Origin: Dasypus novemcinctus
Taxonomy: Eukaryota; Chordata; Mammalia; Cingulata; Dasypodidae
Length of the DNA: 64,000 bases
Reading direction: 5' to 3'
Assembly: GCF_030445035.2 (NCBI RefSeq)
Contig: NC_080673.1
Location: forward strand, 186,043,216 to 186,107,215
Both the position numbers and the translations under genes were made by a program. This document shows positions 11,327 through 22,721 of this stretch, piece after piece. The notes below the pieces were generated by a model. It worked only from the letters and a program-made list of their open reading frames with translations, did no database searches and was not told the origin of the DNA. Every line of letters starts with the position of its first letter. Position 1 is the first letter of the stretch.

Positions 11327-12315
11327 TGTAAAAGTTTGAATTTGGTGAATCCAAAAAAAAAAGATTGTGTTTTTGAACTAATCCATTCCTGTGGTTATAA
11401 GAACCTTTGCTTGCATTAGGTTCAGCAAATCTAATTAGATCACTTGATTCGATTGCTTTTGATTGGACCACATCAGTGAGACATGACTCAAGTTGCTTCT
11501 CTCCATCCTCGTATTGGAGCTTTATATAAATGGAGATGGAGAGAGAAAGAAGACACACAGAAAAAGGAGCTCTGCCATTTTGATCTCTCCATGTGTGATA
11601 GAAGACTCAAGAATCCCTAGCAGTCAAAGCTGAGGCATGAAGCTCCAACAGGCTGGATCCATGAAGCAACTCAAGGCTGAAGAGATGAGCCATATGCCTG
11701 ACTGCCCACAGCTGAGATCCTGGAGACAGTGAGCCTTGAAGGGAAGGCAGGGACCTCTCCAGAGACAGGCTACCATTTTGCTTCACCACATAGCAGGATG
11801 CCACGATCACCAGTAGCTGACTTTGGTGAGAAAATGTCTCTTATGGTGTCTTGATCTGAACATTTTCACAACTTTGGAGCTGTAAGTCTTTACCCCAAAT
11901 AAATCCCTTTTATAAAAGCCAGCCTGAGCTGGCACATGTGCAGTGCTGATGCGTGCAAGGAGTGCCATGCCACGCAGGGGTGTCCCCCGCATAGGGGAGC
12001 CCCATGCACAAGAAGTGCACCCTGTAAGGAGAGCCACCCAGTGCGAAAGAAAGTGCAGCCTGCCCAAGAATGGCGCTGCACGCACAGAGAGCTGACACAG
12101 CAAGATGATGCAACAAAAAGAAACACAGATTCCTGATGCCGCTGATAAGGATAGAAGCAGTCACAGAAGAACACACAGCAAATGGACACAGAGAACAGAC
12201 AACTGGGGGGAGGGAAGGGGAGAGAAATAAATCATAAAAAATAGATAAATCTTTAAAAAAGAAGCCAGCCTATATCTGGTACTTTGCATCAGCAGCCCCT
12301 TGTAAAACTAAGACA
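11327..12315 (+). mobile_element. MaLR/ERVL-like solo LTR interrupted by a SINE
   Basis: The LTR opens tgtaaaagtttgaatttgg and ends ctaagaca, with an AATAAA near 11898 and a 5-bp duplication ccaga (11322-11326) / ccagg (12316-12320), one mismatch. Without the SINE at 11926-12261 and its extra TSD copy, it is about 643 bp, the same size as the 61.3-kb copy. It is one of six related LTRs in the window. No internal retroviral genes are present, so it is a solo LTR formed by LTR-LTR recombination. Confidence 0.8.
11926..12261 (+). mobile_element. DAS-type SINE, 5'-truncated, nested in an LTR
   Basis: The body and taaa/ctttaaaaaa tail are present, but the tRNA-like head with A and B boxes is missing. 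The direct repeat aagccagcct at 11916-11925 and 12262-12271 bounds it, and the LTR sequence continues on both sides. The truncated but TSD-flanked structure is what incomplete L1-driven reverse transcription leaves. Lacking its promoter, it cannot be transcribed as a SINE. Confidence 0.9.
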
Positions 12316-12320
12316 CCAGG

Positions 12321-13390
12321 TAAGCAAGGATCTGGCATTTTGAATCTCAGGAGACTTTGGAAAGTGAGCACTATTAGAAAGGAAGAAGTGGATTAGCAAT
12401 GATTGTTGATCAGTCAATTGATACAGTCTACCATTGAAGGCATAAATTTTGTCAGGGAATCCTACTTCACTTTCTTTAATCTTAATGTGATCAGGTTAGT
12501 GCTTAAATACTTCTCTAAATTTACTTATTTATCCCTTAACTTCTTGTCACATTATCCCCTTATATAATAATAAATGCTCTTTAATTCAATTCAGTTATGT
12601 GCCAGTCTTTGTGTTGAGAGCTTGATTCACATTATTTCATTTAATAAAGCATGGTTTCTGAATATTGCTGGTCATCTGTTTGATACTTTCCAAATCATTG
12701 TATTTTAGTATGAATAAAAATAAAGTTGGATGATAGAGAGCACTGTGAAACGATTTTCAATATGCTCAAGAATCAACATTACAGAAAGCAGACATCTTAT
12801 TATCTTCATCAAACTACATAGTGTTGGCTTAACTTTTAAATATGGCTTCATACTGATTCTCATAATGGTCACAGAAGCCACAATGGAAAACTACCACATT
12901 TCTGGCATTTTTCTTGTCAAATGAGCCTACTTTTCCTTTGAAACTGGTCAAGAATTTAGATTAATGCACCAGGGCTAGTCTAGGACTTTGTCTCAAAGTC
13001 TTTCTAATTTACTTAAATATCTTCTGCAGAAGTGGTGCACTGGGTCAGTTATTTGCAACACATGAATTGCTCCACATTTTACTCTGGACCATGGACTTGC
13101 CTTTAATTCTGGTGAGTTTAATGAATTAATGTTTGGACACTTTACCAAAATGGTCACCATTGCATCCCATCACCCTAAAGCAAATGGTTAGGCTTCAGGT
13201 GTGGAAGAAGTTACTATGGATGCAATGAAGAAAGTTATTGAAAGAATTGCCCAATGAGACTAGAGAAATTCCTCATCACACAGCATATCCAGAGGAACAG
13301 CTAGGTCTGTGGTTTCCCCAAATGTGCAGAATCTCAGGACATGACTATATCTATACTTATAAGTGTGGGGGCCTAATAAAAACATAGCCT
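12321..13390. other. No gene recognised
   Basis: AT-rich sequence of about 1 kb. One ORF (12730-12924) lacks any support. No repeat family recognised, though an old diverged one may be present. Confidence 0.4.
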
Positions 13391-13395
13391 AGGAT

Positions 13396-13566
13396 CATTG
13401 TTTTCCAAACTGGGTAGTCTTAAGAATCACCTAAGGAGCATGGTAAAAATATTGATTCTTTTATCTTTTTTCAAGATGAGTATTCCAAGATCTGGGTTAA
13501 AGTAAAAGAATCTACATTTTTAACAAGTACCCCAGGTGATTCTTATGCAGGTCAACCACAGGTCAC
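13396..13566 (+). mobile_element. MER5-like hAT DNA transposon fragment
   Basis: 'ttttccaaactgggtagtc', 'agaatcacctaaggagca' and 'ccccaggtgattcttatgcagg' follow the order of the MER5 family, a non-autonomous hAT-Charlie element. It is diverged and the terminal inverted repeats are poor. Confidence 0.65.
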
Positions 13567-13984
13567 AATTTATAATACATTCTTCTAGAGTTTACTAGTT
13601 TGCACCTAATTTTTCAACTTTTTAAGTTATAAAATTTAGCTTTTTCAAGTAACTATGGCCTAAAGGAGGACTCCTTTCAGACTGAAATCACAGAGCCTGA
13701 GTTGTACTATGTTAGAGAACAGTTAAATCAATGTAACATTATGATGCTGGTCAACATGGCAGTGTTGAAGCATAAGGTACACTCACACACACACACAGCT
13801 CTGTCCAGGGACTTGATCAAGGCAGCACTCTTAGAAACATCTCATCTCAATTCCTTATCAGATGAATTATCACACAAACCAGATATATAATGTAAAGAAA
13901 ATGATCACCATTTGAATATCATCAAAATTTCTGTAATTGAGACGTCTGATATGTCTATACCTACTGGTATAACAAAGGTAAACT

Positions 13985-15172
13985 TTAGTTACCTGTGAGA
14001 TTTCATGCTGGATGGACAAAAAAAAAAAAAAAATCCTGTCCTTACAGCCCATCATTCTTGTGGGCAGGAACCTATTGTAGGTAGTGAAGCAGGCTAGTAA
14101 GATAGGGAATTAATAGACAGATCTGGAACCTGGCAAGAAGTCCACGTGGACATCAGTAACCCCCAAGATGGCTGCTAGAAGACCCCCACCCCTAGGATTC
14201 TGCCATCCAGAACAAAGACTTTTTCTGGATGCAAGAGAAAGCCCCAGATGTTTCCTAGGGACTTTATCATTGGGCCCTTAGGGGGAATTGATGGGTGGGG
14301 TAATCAATCAAAACAGCAAACAGCTGGAACCCCTCCCCTGCCATTAGCAAAGGGGTGGAATAATTAATGGTTTATAAAGCAAATCACAAGATCTGTGCAC
14401 CACTCTTGACCTGTTCTCTTGCCTCTGGAACTTTTCCTGCCCTCTGTGCTCCACTCTTGCCTTTTTCCCTCTACCAAGTGGCCATGCAAGTAAACCTGGG
14501 AATTTATAACCTATAATGGGAAACTGTAGTCTGTAAATCAGCCCACTTTATCACTTTTCAACCCCTTCCTCTCTACTTGGAACCCCTGATCTGTTATTTT
14601 CTCACATTTCTCTTCCCTCCCTACCTGAATAAATTACTGGTCTAACTCACCTGGCATGCTCTTGAAATTCATTTCTGCAGCATAGCTAAGAACCTAAATA
14701 AAATCTGGCAACAGTTGGAGTCTTTTAATTAGATCACTTCAGGAAGGGCTTTTTGATTACATTACATCAGTCAGATATGACCCAGGTGGTTCTTGGTCCT
14801 CATGCAGGAATCCTTTATAGATGGGATGAATATGGAGAGACACACAGGAGCTCAGAGAGGAAACTCCAGAAGTTGACAGAGAAAAAGTCACAGGAGCAGA
14901 GAGAGAAAGCCTTATGAGAGTAAGGAGCTGAAATTAAAGGAAACCAGGAGAAAGGAGGCCAAAAGTTGAAGCAACAAACCTGGAAGAGAGGGGGAGACCA
15001 GCAGGTGCTTCCATTTGCCAGTCTTCAGGGAGAAAGCATTTCCTGATGCTTCCTGATGACTTGCTTTGGACACTTTCACATACTCAGTTGCAGCCTAATA
15101 AATTTCCATTATAAAAGTCAACCCATTTCTGGTATATTGCGTTCAGCAGCTTTTAGCAAACTAAAACAGTAC
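13985..15172 (+). mobile_element. MaLR/ERVL-like LTR split by another LTR
   Basis: The right part (about 14714-15172) is clearly the same LTR family as the copies at 11.3, 18.1, 29.0 and 61.3 kb: it ends 'cctaataaatttccattataaaag', 'catttctggtat', 'agcaaactaaaaca'. The left part (about 13985-14084, 'atcattcttgtgggcagg...cctattgtagg') resembles the 5' third of the same family. The 14085-14713 LTR lies between them. The left boundary and the match are by eye, so the nesting is likely but not certain. Confidence 0.6.
14085..14713 (+). mobile_element. Solo LTR, class-I-like ERV
   Basis: The segment opens tgaagcaggctagtaag and ends aatctggcaaca, with TG...CA termini. It has a TATA-like tttataaagc at about 14370, a CT-rich stretch after it, and AATAAA signals near 14629 and 14697. 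The flanks are gtag (14081-14084) and gttg (14714-14717), a 3-of-4 match to a 4-bp TSD, which would fit gammaretrovirus-like (class I) integration. There is no gag, pol or env, so this is a solo LTR. The assignment rests on architecture. Confidence 0.65.
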
Positions 15173-15880
15173 CCTTTTCCTGGATGAATCTTTATTTTAA
15201 TGTTAGGGTCTAAGGGTAAAGTTTTGATAACCAAGAAACAAAGAGAATGTTCCTTATCTCCCCTTAGGGTTCACAGGAGAAATATATACAAAGTACAGCA
15301 GCAGGATGTTTGGAATTTAAGAACCACTAAATAAATGGCAGTACAAGAGCCCTACATCATTTTACTTAGTAAACAGATGAATCAGAGTAAGTTCGCTTTT
15401 GCCTGAAAACTGAAACAAGACCTCCAACTCCTTCCTTTATCTTATAAATCTAAATTTTTAGACAAGTATACAAAATCAAATAGGGGGATAGGAAAGGATA
15501 TAAGACAAAGGGAAAGGTAAAGAAAGAGAGAAGAGAGGAAAAAAAATGAGTGAAGAGTTAAAATGGAAAGCAGGTGCAGGCCTGAGTTACCTATTCAGAC
15601 ATATGCTGAGGGAAATTGAAAAACAAGGAAGAAAAATAAGGAAGGACAGTTTTCTAGGATGGCAGGTTTTGCTTAGACCTGCTTACTATATGAATAGAGA
15701 AATAACAAAGGAAAGGGGAGAATGCCATTCATGCCTTTAAAGCCTGGACCATCCCTGTAACAGCAGTATGACCCGATGAGCACTTTTGAATCTGGCCAAT
15801 ATTAAATTCTTCCTTGAAGGGAAAACGAGGAAGGGTAGTGGCATTGGAAGAGAAGTACAAGTTTGCTTCTGCTATGGTTT
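15173..15880. other. No gene recognised
   Basis: A-rich sequence with purine-rich runs (about 15480-15550). The ORF at 15546-15740 plus is in this purine-rich DNA and has no domain. Nothing else seen. Confidence 0.4.
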
Positions 15881-15892
15881 TCTTGATAATTG

Positions 15893-17853
15893 TGGGGGTT
15901 TTTTTTATGTTTTTTTCTTTATTTTATTTTAAATGTTACTTTCAAAAAATATGAGGTCCCCACCCCACCCATGCCACCCCTCCCCCATCAACAAACTCTT
16001 CCATCATTGTGGCACATCCACTGCACCTGGTAAATACATTCTGGAGAACTGCTGCAGCACATGGACAGTGGTCCACATTGCAGTCCACACTCTCCCCCAG
16101 TCTACCCAGTGGGCTACGACAGGACACACAATATCCAGCATCCGTCCCTGCAGCACCACCTAGGACAACTTCAAATCCTGAAAATGCCCCCACATCATAT
16201 CTCTTCTTCCCTCTCCTGACCATCAGCAGCCACCATGGCCACCCTCTCCACATCACTACTACAATTTCTTCCCTTACTAATCACAATAGTTCCCCAGCAG
16301 AACATCAGTAAGTCCACTCTAATCCATACTCTATTCCTCCATCTTGTGGACCTGGGATGGCTATGTCCAGTCCCCCTCTACGTCAAGAGGGGGTTTAGAT
16401 TCCACATGGATGATGGATGCAATTCTGCTTGCAGCTGTAGGCACTCTTGGTTCCCTGGTGTGATGGTTGACCCTCTTCACTTCCCTGTCAGCTGGTCAGG
16501 GTAAGTCCAAGAAACCAGAGGATAGGAGCTGCAAGTCTGCTGAGGTCCAGGACCTGGCCATCACATGGACAGTTCAGAGATTCAGGTCTCCTGAGTATAC
16601 ACCAACCCAAATGCCAACCAGAGGTCCGGTAAAAGTGACAGAGGAGGCACGTGTAGAAAGGTTATATCTGAATCCAACTCCATCACACTCAGGAACACAA
16701 ACTCCAAAGTAGGGCCAACTGACATGGCTCTGACTCCAGCGCCATCTGCCTTGACCATAGAACCTGTGGGTCACTGCAGCCCTCAGGAGAACCAGCACCT
16801 GGGTTTCCATCTACCTTGGCTGTCTCTGGTACCCTGCTGAGGCACGCATAAGCATCACCCCCTGATGACTTCCCAACTCTTTTTTGGAGTCTCTTAGCCA
16901 TATAAACTCACTTGTCCTTTCCATTTCTCCCTTTTTATCCAAAGTCAAAATGCAGTTTTTAACACCTGATATTACATGTAGGCTGAGATATTCTGCCAGA
17001 CTGAGTTGACCTCTTTGTTCATGGTCTTTTTGTAGTTACATCATCAGCTGGTACTTGGTAGTAATCCCTCGGTGCCAGGGAGGCTTATCCCCAGGAATCA
17101 TGTCCCATGCTGGGGGGAAAGCAATGCATCTATATGCTGAGTTTGGCTTAGAGAGTGGCCACATTTGAGCAACATGGAGGCTCTCAGGAGGTAACTCTTA
17201 GGCACCCCACAGCTATAGGCCTAGTTCATATTTCAGGCACACAGGTTCATAATCGGAGCCATCAGTATCAAGGACTCATCATTGGACCATCCATCTTTAT
17301 TGGTCTTGGCCATTGCACTTGGGGGATTGTGGTTGTTCCATTGGGGAATGTGATAGAGTTCCCCTGGTCAGGAATTCAGCACTCTCGGATCTGTCGTTTC
17401 CACCTGAAACTGCTATGAAAATATCCGAACCTTTCTGTGTACCTTGTATGCATGCCCTGGAGAACTCCCTCCCAACCATGTGCATCCCACCAATGACACT
17501 CCACACAAGTGCTCCTCCCCGCCATAGTTGAACCTCTCTGTAGTCCAAAATGTCTTCAGAAAGAAAGCCCAATATATTGCCAGGTTCAATTAATAGAAAA
17601 ATGGAATATAGTGATGGGTTTAAAGGTTAGATATAGAATACATAGAAATTTAGAAAAATTAAACAAAGGAAATATAAATTGGGGTATCAAAGAAATGAAA
17701 AAATGAAAAAACTTTATTGTGACATTTTGCCTTTCATCACTGCTACAGGTGTTGCCCTGTATGTACAGTGGCAAGGCAATTTCTTCCATTTCTTCCTCAG
17801 TGTCTACCTCCTTTCTTTCTTTTTTTTTCCTGATTATTAAGTTTCTCTTGACA
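15893..17853 (-). mobile_element. L1-type LINE 3' portion, 5'-truncated
   Basis: This is the second long minus-strand copy of the family at 2408-4937. It starts at a T-rich tract, shares gaggtcccc at the tail side, and runs in parallel with the first copy through 'gatgggtttaaaggttagat' to a 'gattattaagtttctc' block, after which similarity stops. The 9-bp repeat tgataattg at 15884-15892 and 17854-17862 falls at that point, a short but plausible TSD. The short minus-strand ORFs are broken relative to the other copies. Confidence 0.8.
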
Positions 17854-18134
17854 TGATAATTGGTTTTGACATTGATATTGAATGGGCAATACATTCCCTC
17901 ACCTCTCTCCACCTTTCTAAATCTTATCCATCTTTTCTGGTGTAGTTCAAACACATTCTCCTGCCTGACATCTTTCAAATCATACTCCCCTTCAGATAAC
18001 ATGGCACACATGGATGCCACTCCTTTGCCAGCTCACCTTTTGAAAGATTTTGAATGTTGATGCTTTTTAGAAAGTAATCTAACCCTTGTAAGAATTCATA
18101 GAATAATCAGGAGGGATCTGGGAAATTTTATTAT

Positions 18135-18960
18135 TACCATTAAGTTTGAACTTAATGAATCCAGAAAAGAAAAAGCTTATCTTTTTTAACTAATCCATTC
18201 CTGCGGTTATGGGACCTTTTTATTAATTTTATTTTTATTTATTTATTTTATTTTATTTTTTGAAGTACCAGGGGCCAGGGACTAAACCTGGGATCTCATT
18301 TGTGGGAAGTCAGCATGCAAACACTGAGCCTCATAGGCTTCTCTGATTTGGCTTTTTCATGTTTTGATTGCTGTTGTTGTTTTTCAGGAGGCACAGGGAA
18401 CTAAACCAGGATCTCTCATGTGGGAGGTAGGCACTCAACCTCTTGAGCCACATATACTCCCCTGGAGCTCTTTTGATTGGACTACATCAATGAGTCATGA
18501 CACAGGCTGGGTTTCTATCCTCTTGCAGTTCCTTATATAAATGGACACCCAGAGGAAGATACACACAAGAAAAGGGAGTTCTGCCATACTGACCAGGTCG
18601 TGTGAGAGAGAGGACTCCAGGTTCACCTACAGCTGCAGAAAGGCAGAGACACAAGAGACTGAGAGAGTTCCTGGAGTCTGGAATCAATAGCATACAGAGA
18701 CAAAGAAAGAGGCCCCTAAGGGCTGGGCCCATGGAGCAGTTCAAGACTGAGAGACAAGGTCTGCTATATGCTTCATCACTACATGACAAGATGCCAGGAT
18801 CACTAGGATCTGACTTTGGTGAGAAAGTATCTCTGATGGTGCCTTGATTTGGACATGTCATGACCTCAAAACTGTAAGGTTTACCCCAAATAAAATTCCC
18901 ATTATAAAAACCAACCCATTTCTGGTGTTTTGTATCAACAGCCCTGTGGCAAACAAGACA
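18135..18960 (+). mobile_element. MaLR/ERVL-like LTR interrupted by a dimeric SINE
   Basis: It starts near 'aagtttgaacttaatgaatcc' and ends 'ggcaaacaagaca', matching the 11.3-kb LTR, with 'ccccaaataaaattcccattataaaa' near its end. A minus-strand SINE (18222-18463) divides it. The left edge lacks a clear TG and no TSD was found, so that edge is approximate. Confidence 0.75.
18222..18463 (-). mobile_element. Dimeric tRNA-derived SINE
   Basis: Two head-like units occur in tandem on the minus strand, each with the reverse complement of a B-box (such as taaacctgggatc and taaaccaggatc) and of a 'cccacatgaga' motif, linked by a T-rich spacer and preceded by a T-rich tract (the A tail). The same two-unit layout occurs at 26023-26224. 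It interrupts an LTR. The exact edges are uncertain because I could not fix a TSD. Confidence 0.75.
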
Positions 18961-19071
18961 CATTGTCTTCTTAACTAGATTCTCTATTCTTCGAAGACAG
19001 TTACCATGTTTAAAATATTTTTACATCTTTGCATTGCCCTTAATGTATAACCCAGAAATCCCCTCACCTAT

Positions 19072-19764
19072 TGTGGGAGTGCGAGCCACCGTTGCTAAGC
19101 CGACCCGGCAACAGGCGTGTGCACAGCCTGAAGCCGCAGTTCAGGGTGGCTGGAACGGGCGACCACGCCCTCAGCCTGGTACGGGCGAAGCACCCTCAGC
19201 CTACCCAGGCAAGATACATCAATAACGGTCGCCTCCCGCTATCTCCCGCCTAGCCTAACATCTGGTCGGCTCTCACTTCCCCTTCCCCTCCCCCATTCCT
19301 AACCTCTCCACCTACCCTCTGCCTAGCAACTGCTTACAACCACCTATCAGGAAGCAGTACCCACCTGCACCTATCAAATCTCTCCATGCAGTCCCCAACC
19401 AATCCCTGTCCCTATAGATAGCAGAGCTAACCTGATATCTGCCCCCGTCCCTAGTAACTGCTTATGGCAACCAACCACAAGTCGCCTTTAGCTTAAGCCA
19501 ATCAGAACCCTCTACACCACCCTAAGCCCTATAAAAGTGTGTACCCTTCCGGAATAAACCAGACTTGTGCCATCAGCCTGTCTCCGTGACTCCTTCCTGG
19601 GTCGTGCGCCCTCCACGCCTTCGGAGCCCCCGAGGGAAGCCTCAGCGGCCGTACGAGGCTTTCTTCCCCACGCCAGGGACCCTGCTCATCCCACAACGGG
19701 ACCCCACTCGTCCCGCAACAGGGACCCCGCTCGTCCCATAACAGGGACCCCGTTTCGTCCCTCA
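19072..19764 (+). mobile_element. Complete solo LTR with perfect 6-bp TSD, ERV2-like
   Basis: A 693-bp LTR opens tgtgggagtg and ends ccctca. It is flanked by identical acctat at 19066-19071 and 19765-19770. Inside are a TATA-like tataaaag near 19531 and a polyadenylation signal aataaa near 19554, then a GC-rich 3' region ending in four 22-23-bp tandem units. Six-bp duplications and a tgtggg start are typical of class II (betaretrovirus-like) LTRs, so I infer that class. The TATA box, poly-A signal and intact termini show a well preserved promoter unit. No internal viral genes remain. Confidence 0.88.
19676..19764 (+). repeat. Four tandem 22-23-bp units at the LTR 3' end
   Basis: Units start at 19676, 19698, 19721 and 19744 and share gggaccc, a 'ctcgtccc' core and a caaca-like end. 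The last unit ends exactly at the LTR terminus. They lie in the U5-equivalent part of the solo LTR. Confidence 0.85.
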
Positions 19765-19770
19765 ACCTAT

Positions 19771-20399
19771 GAACATTCAACTTACAAACTTTCATAGACA
19801 CAAAGGTTTTGACTAGGGCAAAGTGAAGCTACCTGCCAGCTATCAGCAAATGGTTGAGAAAGATCTCCTGAAATTTGCCCATCAAGCCTTTTATTCATTA
19901 ATTGCATGTCTGAAGCAAGAACATATGATTAATTTTCTGTATTAAAAAAGAAGAAATTCAAACTGGAAGCATATTTGAGGGAAAGTTTTAATAGGGTTAA
20001 GAAATACTGAAACTGTCAAATAGTTATTTTTACTAAACTTAACGTTACATAAGTATGCTCACAGAGGTTGCTGCACAGTATCCCAGTTTACTTACAGTTT
20101 ACTGTAAGTAAACTAACAGTCTTTTGGATGCTGAACTGATCAGAAATTGAAAGAGATGTGTGTACCTTGCATTATATATGGCAAATATTCAGTAAAGTTT
20201 GATCTTATTTTATTTTAATTGCTTTGACTCCTCAACTAAGTTTTAACGTTTTCAACGACAAGAACCATATCACCTCCTTCTTTTATAACCCTCTTAAAAG
20301 GCTTAGCCCTGTGTTAAACAGCACTGTCAGCTCTGGACAGGGAACACATTAAAGATTCAGCATCAAAATAAATCCACAGGACATATCTTTGTGTGAGAT
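19771..20399. other. No gene recognised
   Basis: AT-rich unique-looking sequence. A short local inverted/direct arrangement of 'agtttacttacag/actgtaagtaaact' at about 20087-20111 could form a small hairpin. Nothing else noted. Confidence 0.4.
20087..20115. repeat. Small inverted repeat
   Basis: The words agtttacttacagt and actgtaagtaaact lie almost back to back and are reverse complements, giving a stem of about 14 bp with almost no loop. No function is implied. Confidence 0.7.
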
Positions 20400-20640
20400 T
20401 CCTCATGTTAGTCCAAGAAAGTGCAAGGTTCAGAGCAAATAGCCTCATTTGTTCGTTGGGGCCACCCATTACATACAGAACCTTAGGTAGATTACCTCGC
20501 CCTTCCATGCTTCACTTTTCTCTTCTGTGAAGTGGGGGTGACAGTAGTAGCAGGAACTAGCTCACGTAGACACTCTGAGGCTTAAAAATGTTATTGCATG
20601 TGAAGTGCTTAGAGCTTTGCCTGCCACCCAGAAATACTCA
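20400..20640 (+). mobile_element. MIR SINE
   Basis: 'agattacctcgcccttccatgcttc', 'ctcttctgtgaagtgggggtgac' and 'gtgaagtgcttagagctttgcctg' follow the MIR consensus from its core to its 3' part. Confidence 0.8.
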
Positions 20641-21356
20641 ATGAGATATGCGCCATGGAGCCTGTGACTTTATGTTTCCTCATCTGAGAAGTGGAAATAT
20701 TTAAATCAGATAGTCTCTAGTGTTAATTCTAACTTGGGTTGTCACATTCACAAAAGAGGATACATTTGGTGTAAGAAGAAGAATATAGAAAAAAAGAGAG
20801 AGAGCAGAGAGAATTATTTGACAAAAATGACTCCTCTCCTTCCTGCAGTCAGAATGAAAATCAACTAAGAGAGAGAATAGGATATGGCAAGAGATAGTGA
20901 CACTACAAAAAAGAAGAGGCTGAATTTCACACAGGGCTCTACTACTTTAATTAAGTGGGAGACAAATTCACTCAGAACTTTCAATCTTCAAATACCAAGC
21001 ATCATAAACATCATTATCTGTTTGCTTGTGTCTGTAGCCTTTACTGTAATTCCTCAGATTAAAAACCACAGCCTCTAATATTACAGGATAGGGATGGAGT
21101 GAGAAAGGCTTAACGCAATTCAAGATATTCAGAGGTAAAAAGCTGCAAATGAAAATTATCACAATGAGCAAGAATAAAATTATTATAAAACTGTCACATT
21201 TCTAATATTTCATATCACTTCTGACCATAAGCTCCATAGCTATAAAAGCAATATCTTTTACTCCCCAGTGTGCCGCAGTGATGGTTTGCATTCTTCAGGG
21301 CTTATGATGTTAAAATGCCTTTAATTATGTTTCAGATAGCTATTCGTAAGGCATTC

Positions 21357-21566
21357 TTAAACCTCTCCAAGGTCAGCGTCTTCCTTCTCACTGATCCTCA
21401 GATCATCACTCTCCGACTTTAGCTTCACTGACACAATATTCATTTTATTCCTGGGAAAGACACAATTGCTGAATTGGTCACACTGGCATCCGGGACGGGA
21501 GCAAGTACTGTCCCAGAAGGTTCCTTTTGCTGGGCTCTTGATGTCCGCATGCGTCTCCTCTGCCAT
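21357..21566 (-). CDS. Unrecognised 69-codon ORF in non-repeat DNA (doubtful)
   Basis: The predicted peptide begins MAEETHADIKSPAKG, has four Cys within 14 residues (CSRPGCQCDQFSNC, residues about 22-35), and ends with an acidic tail SEKEDADLGEV. Within it, on the minus strand, a 'gtgtctttcccag' resembles a splice acceptor, after which the frame stays open to the stop. I do not recognise a family. It lies in sequence with no visible repeat, which is why it is noted, but length alone does not support a gene. It could equally be chance or part of an unrecognised pseudogene. Confidence 0.12.
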   Translation of the reverse strand: MAEETHADIKSPAKGTFWDSTCSRPGCQCDQFSNCVFPRNKMNIVSVKLKSESDDLRISEKEDADLGEV

Positions 21567-22474
21567 TCTTTAGAGGTCAGCCAAACAGAACATTCAGATC
21601 AGTACTTAATGCAATTCGAAAGTCTGAGCACTGCAAACCGTCACCACCTTTTGGGGCCATTTGGAGACCCTGAGTATCAAGCAGATGGTAAGCGGCAGAG
21701 CCTCTCGTAGACTTGTGTTTCTGACGACACCTTGTAATGGGGAACACAAAAGCACTGCCAATCACAGTGCTAAGTAGGCACCTTGAAATCTGTAAACCTA
21801 AATCTAGCCATAGTTTATCCTGAGCTTAATCTCTAGCTATGCTGCATACAGTAATAGAGTTTACTCTCAAGCCATTAATATAAACCCTTAGACACCCAAA
21901 TCCAAACAAGAATCAACTTCATGGATCACTGATCTTGTTAACAACTGGAAAATGGGATAAGTTATATTTCATGAGCATCAGTTCACCAAGCTCTTGTTAA
22001 GGGCAAAGCAACATGGGAAATGTCTCTGTTTTCAATATTTTCCATTCATTCTCGTGCACACTCATACACTGCAGACATGTACATCTGTCTTCTCTATGCA
22101 AAATTTTTGAAAGGCTGTGAAGAACAAGTGGGGAAGGAATCCCAATGCCACACAGAAAGAAGACCAAGTACAGAGTTGGATAAGAAGTCATTTCCAAGGG
22201 CTACCCAGGAAAGGAGAAATGATTTTGCTTTGTCTGAATAATTTTAATAGTATATTTTCTATTTTTCTGTTTATTAAGAAAAAACTTTGTCCATCATAGG
22301 ATATTTGGAAATTACAGAAATGTTATGGGAAAAAGTCTACTACCCAGAAACCACTACTGCTAACATGTTGGTATATTTTTACCTAACCCTTTTCCTAAGT
22401 ATTGTATGTTCATTTGTTTTACACCTATTCATTTCTAGCCAACCTCAATAACAACCTTTGATTATTTTCTTTAT

Positions 22475-22625
22475 TTTTTATTGTCTGTTACTCCACCCCT
22501 CTCCTAAACTTCTCCCCTTGCTCTAGAAAGTATGTCCCAAAAGGAAAAGGACCTTTTCCTGTTCCTTGATTTCACAGAAATTGGCACATATTTGGTACTC
22601 AATAGCCAATCTTTCAAAGCAAGAA
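22475..22625 (+). mobile_element. L2 LINE 3' end fragment
   Basis: The phrases 'ctctagaaagtatgtcccaaaaggaaaagg' and 'ttggcacatatttggtactcaatagcc' follow the L2 3' end. Diverged. Confidence 0.5.
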
Positions 22626-22721
22626 TTAACTGAGATTGTCTTGAACACATAACTTTAGATCTTGGTTTTCTCTCCCAACATGATAATGTTTTCCTTATTT
22701 TGCTGCTGTTAAAAGTACCTG

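Larger units (their letters stand above)
20641..22715. other. Mostly unassigned; one exon-like ORF
   Basis: About 2 kb that appears largely free of young repeats. An ORF on the minus strand at 21357-21566 is discussed separately. The stretch around 22250-22450 has the flavour of an old repeat ('cccagaaaccactactgctaacatgttgg') that I cannot name. Confidence 0.35.

Noticed and set aside
19034..19253. Small ORFs in GC-rich DNA suggesting a CpG-island gene
   Set aside because: The GC-rich stretch is explained by the solo LTR at 19072-19764.
19676..19764. CRISPR-like regular repeats
   Set aside because: Units are directly adjacent with no unique spacers, in a eukaryotic LTR. They are tandem repeats.
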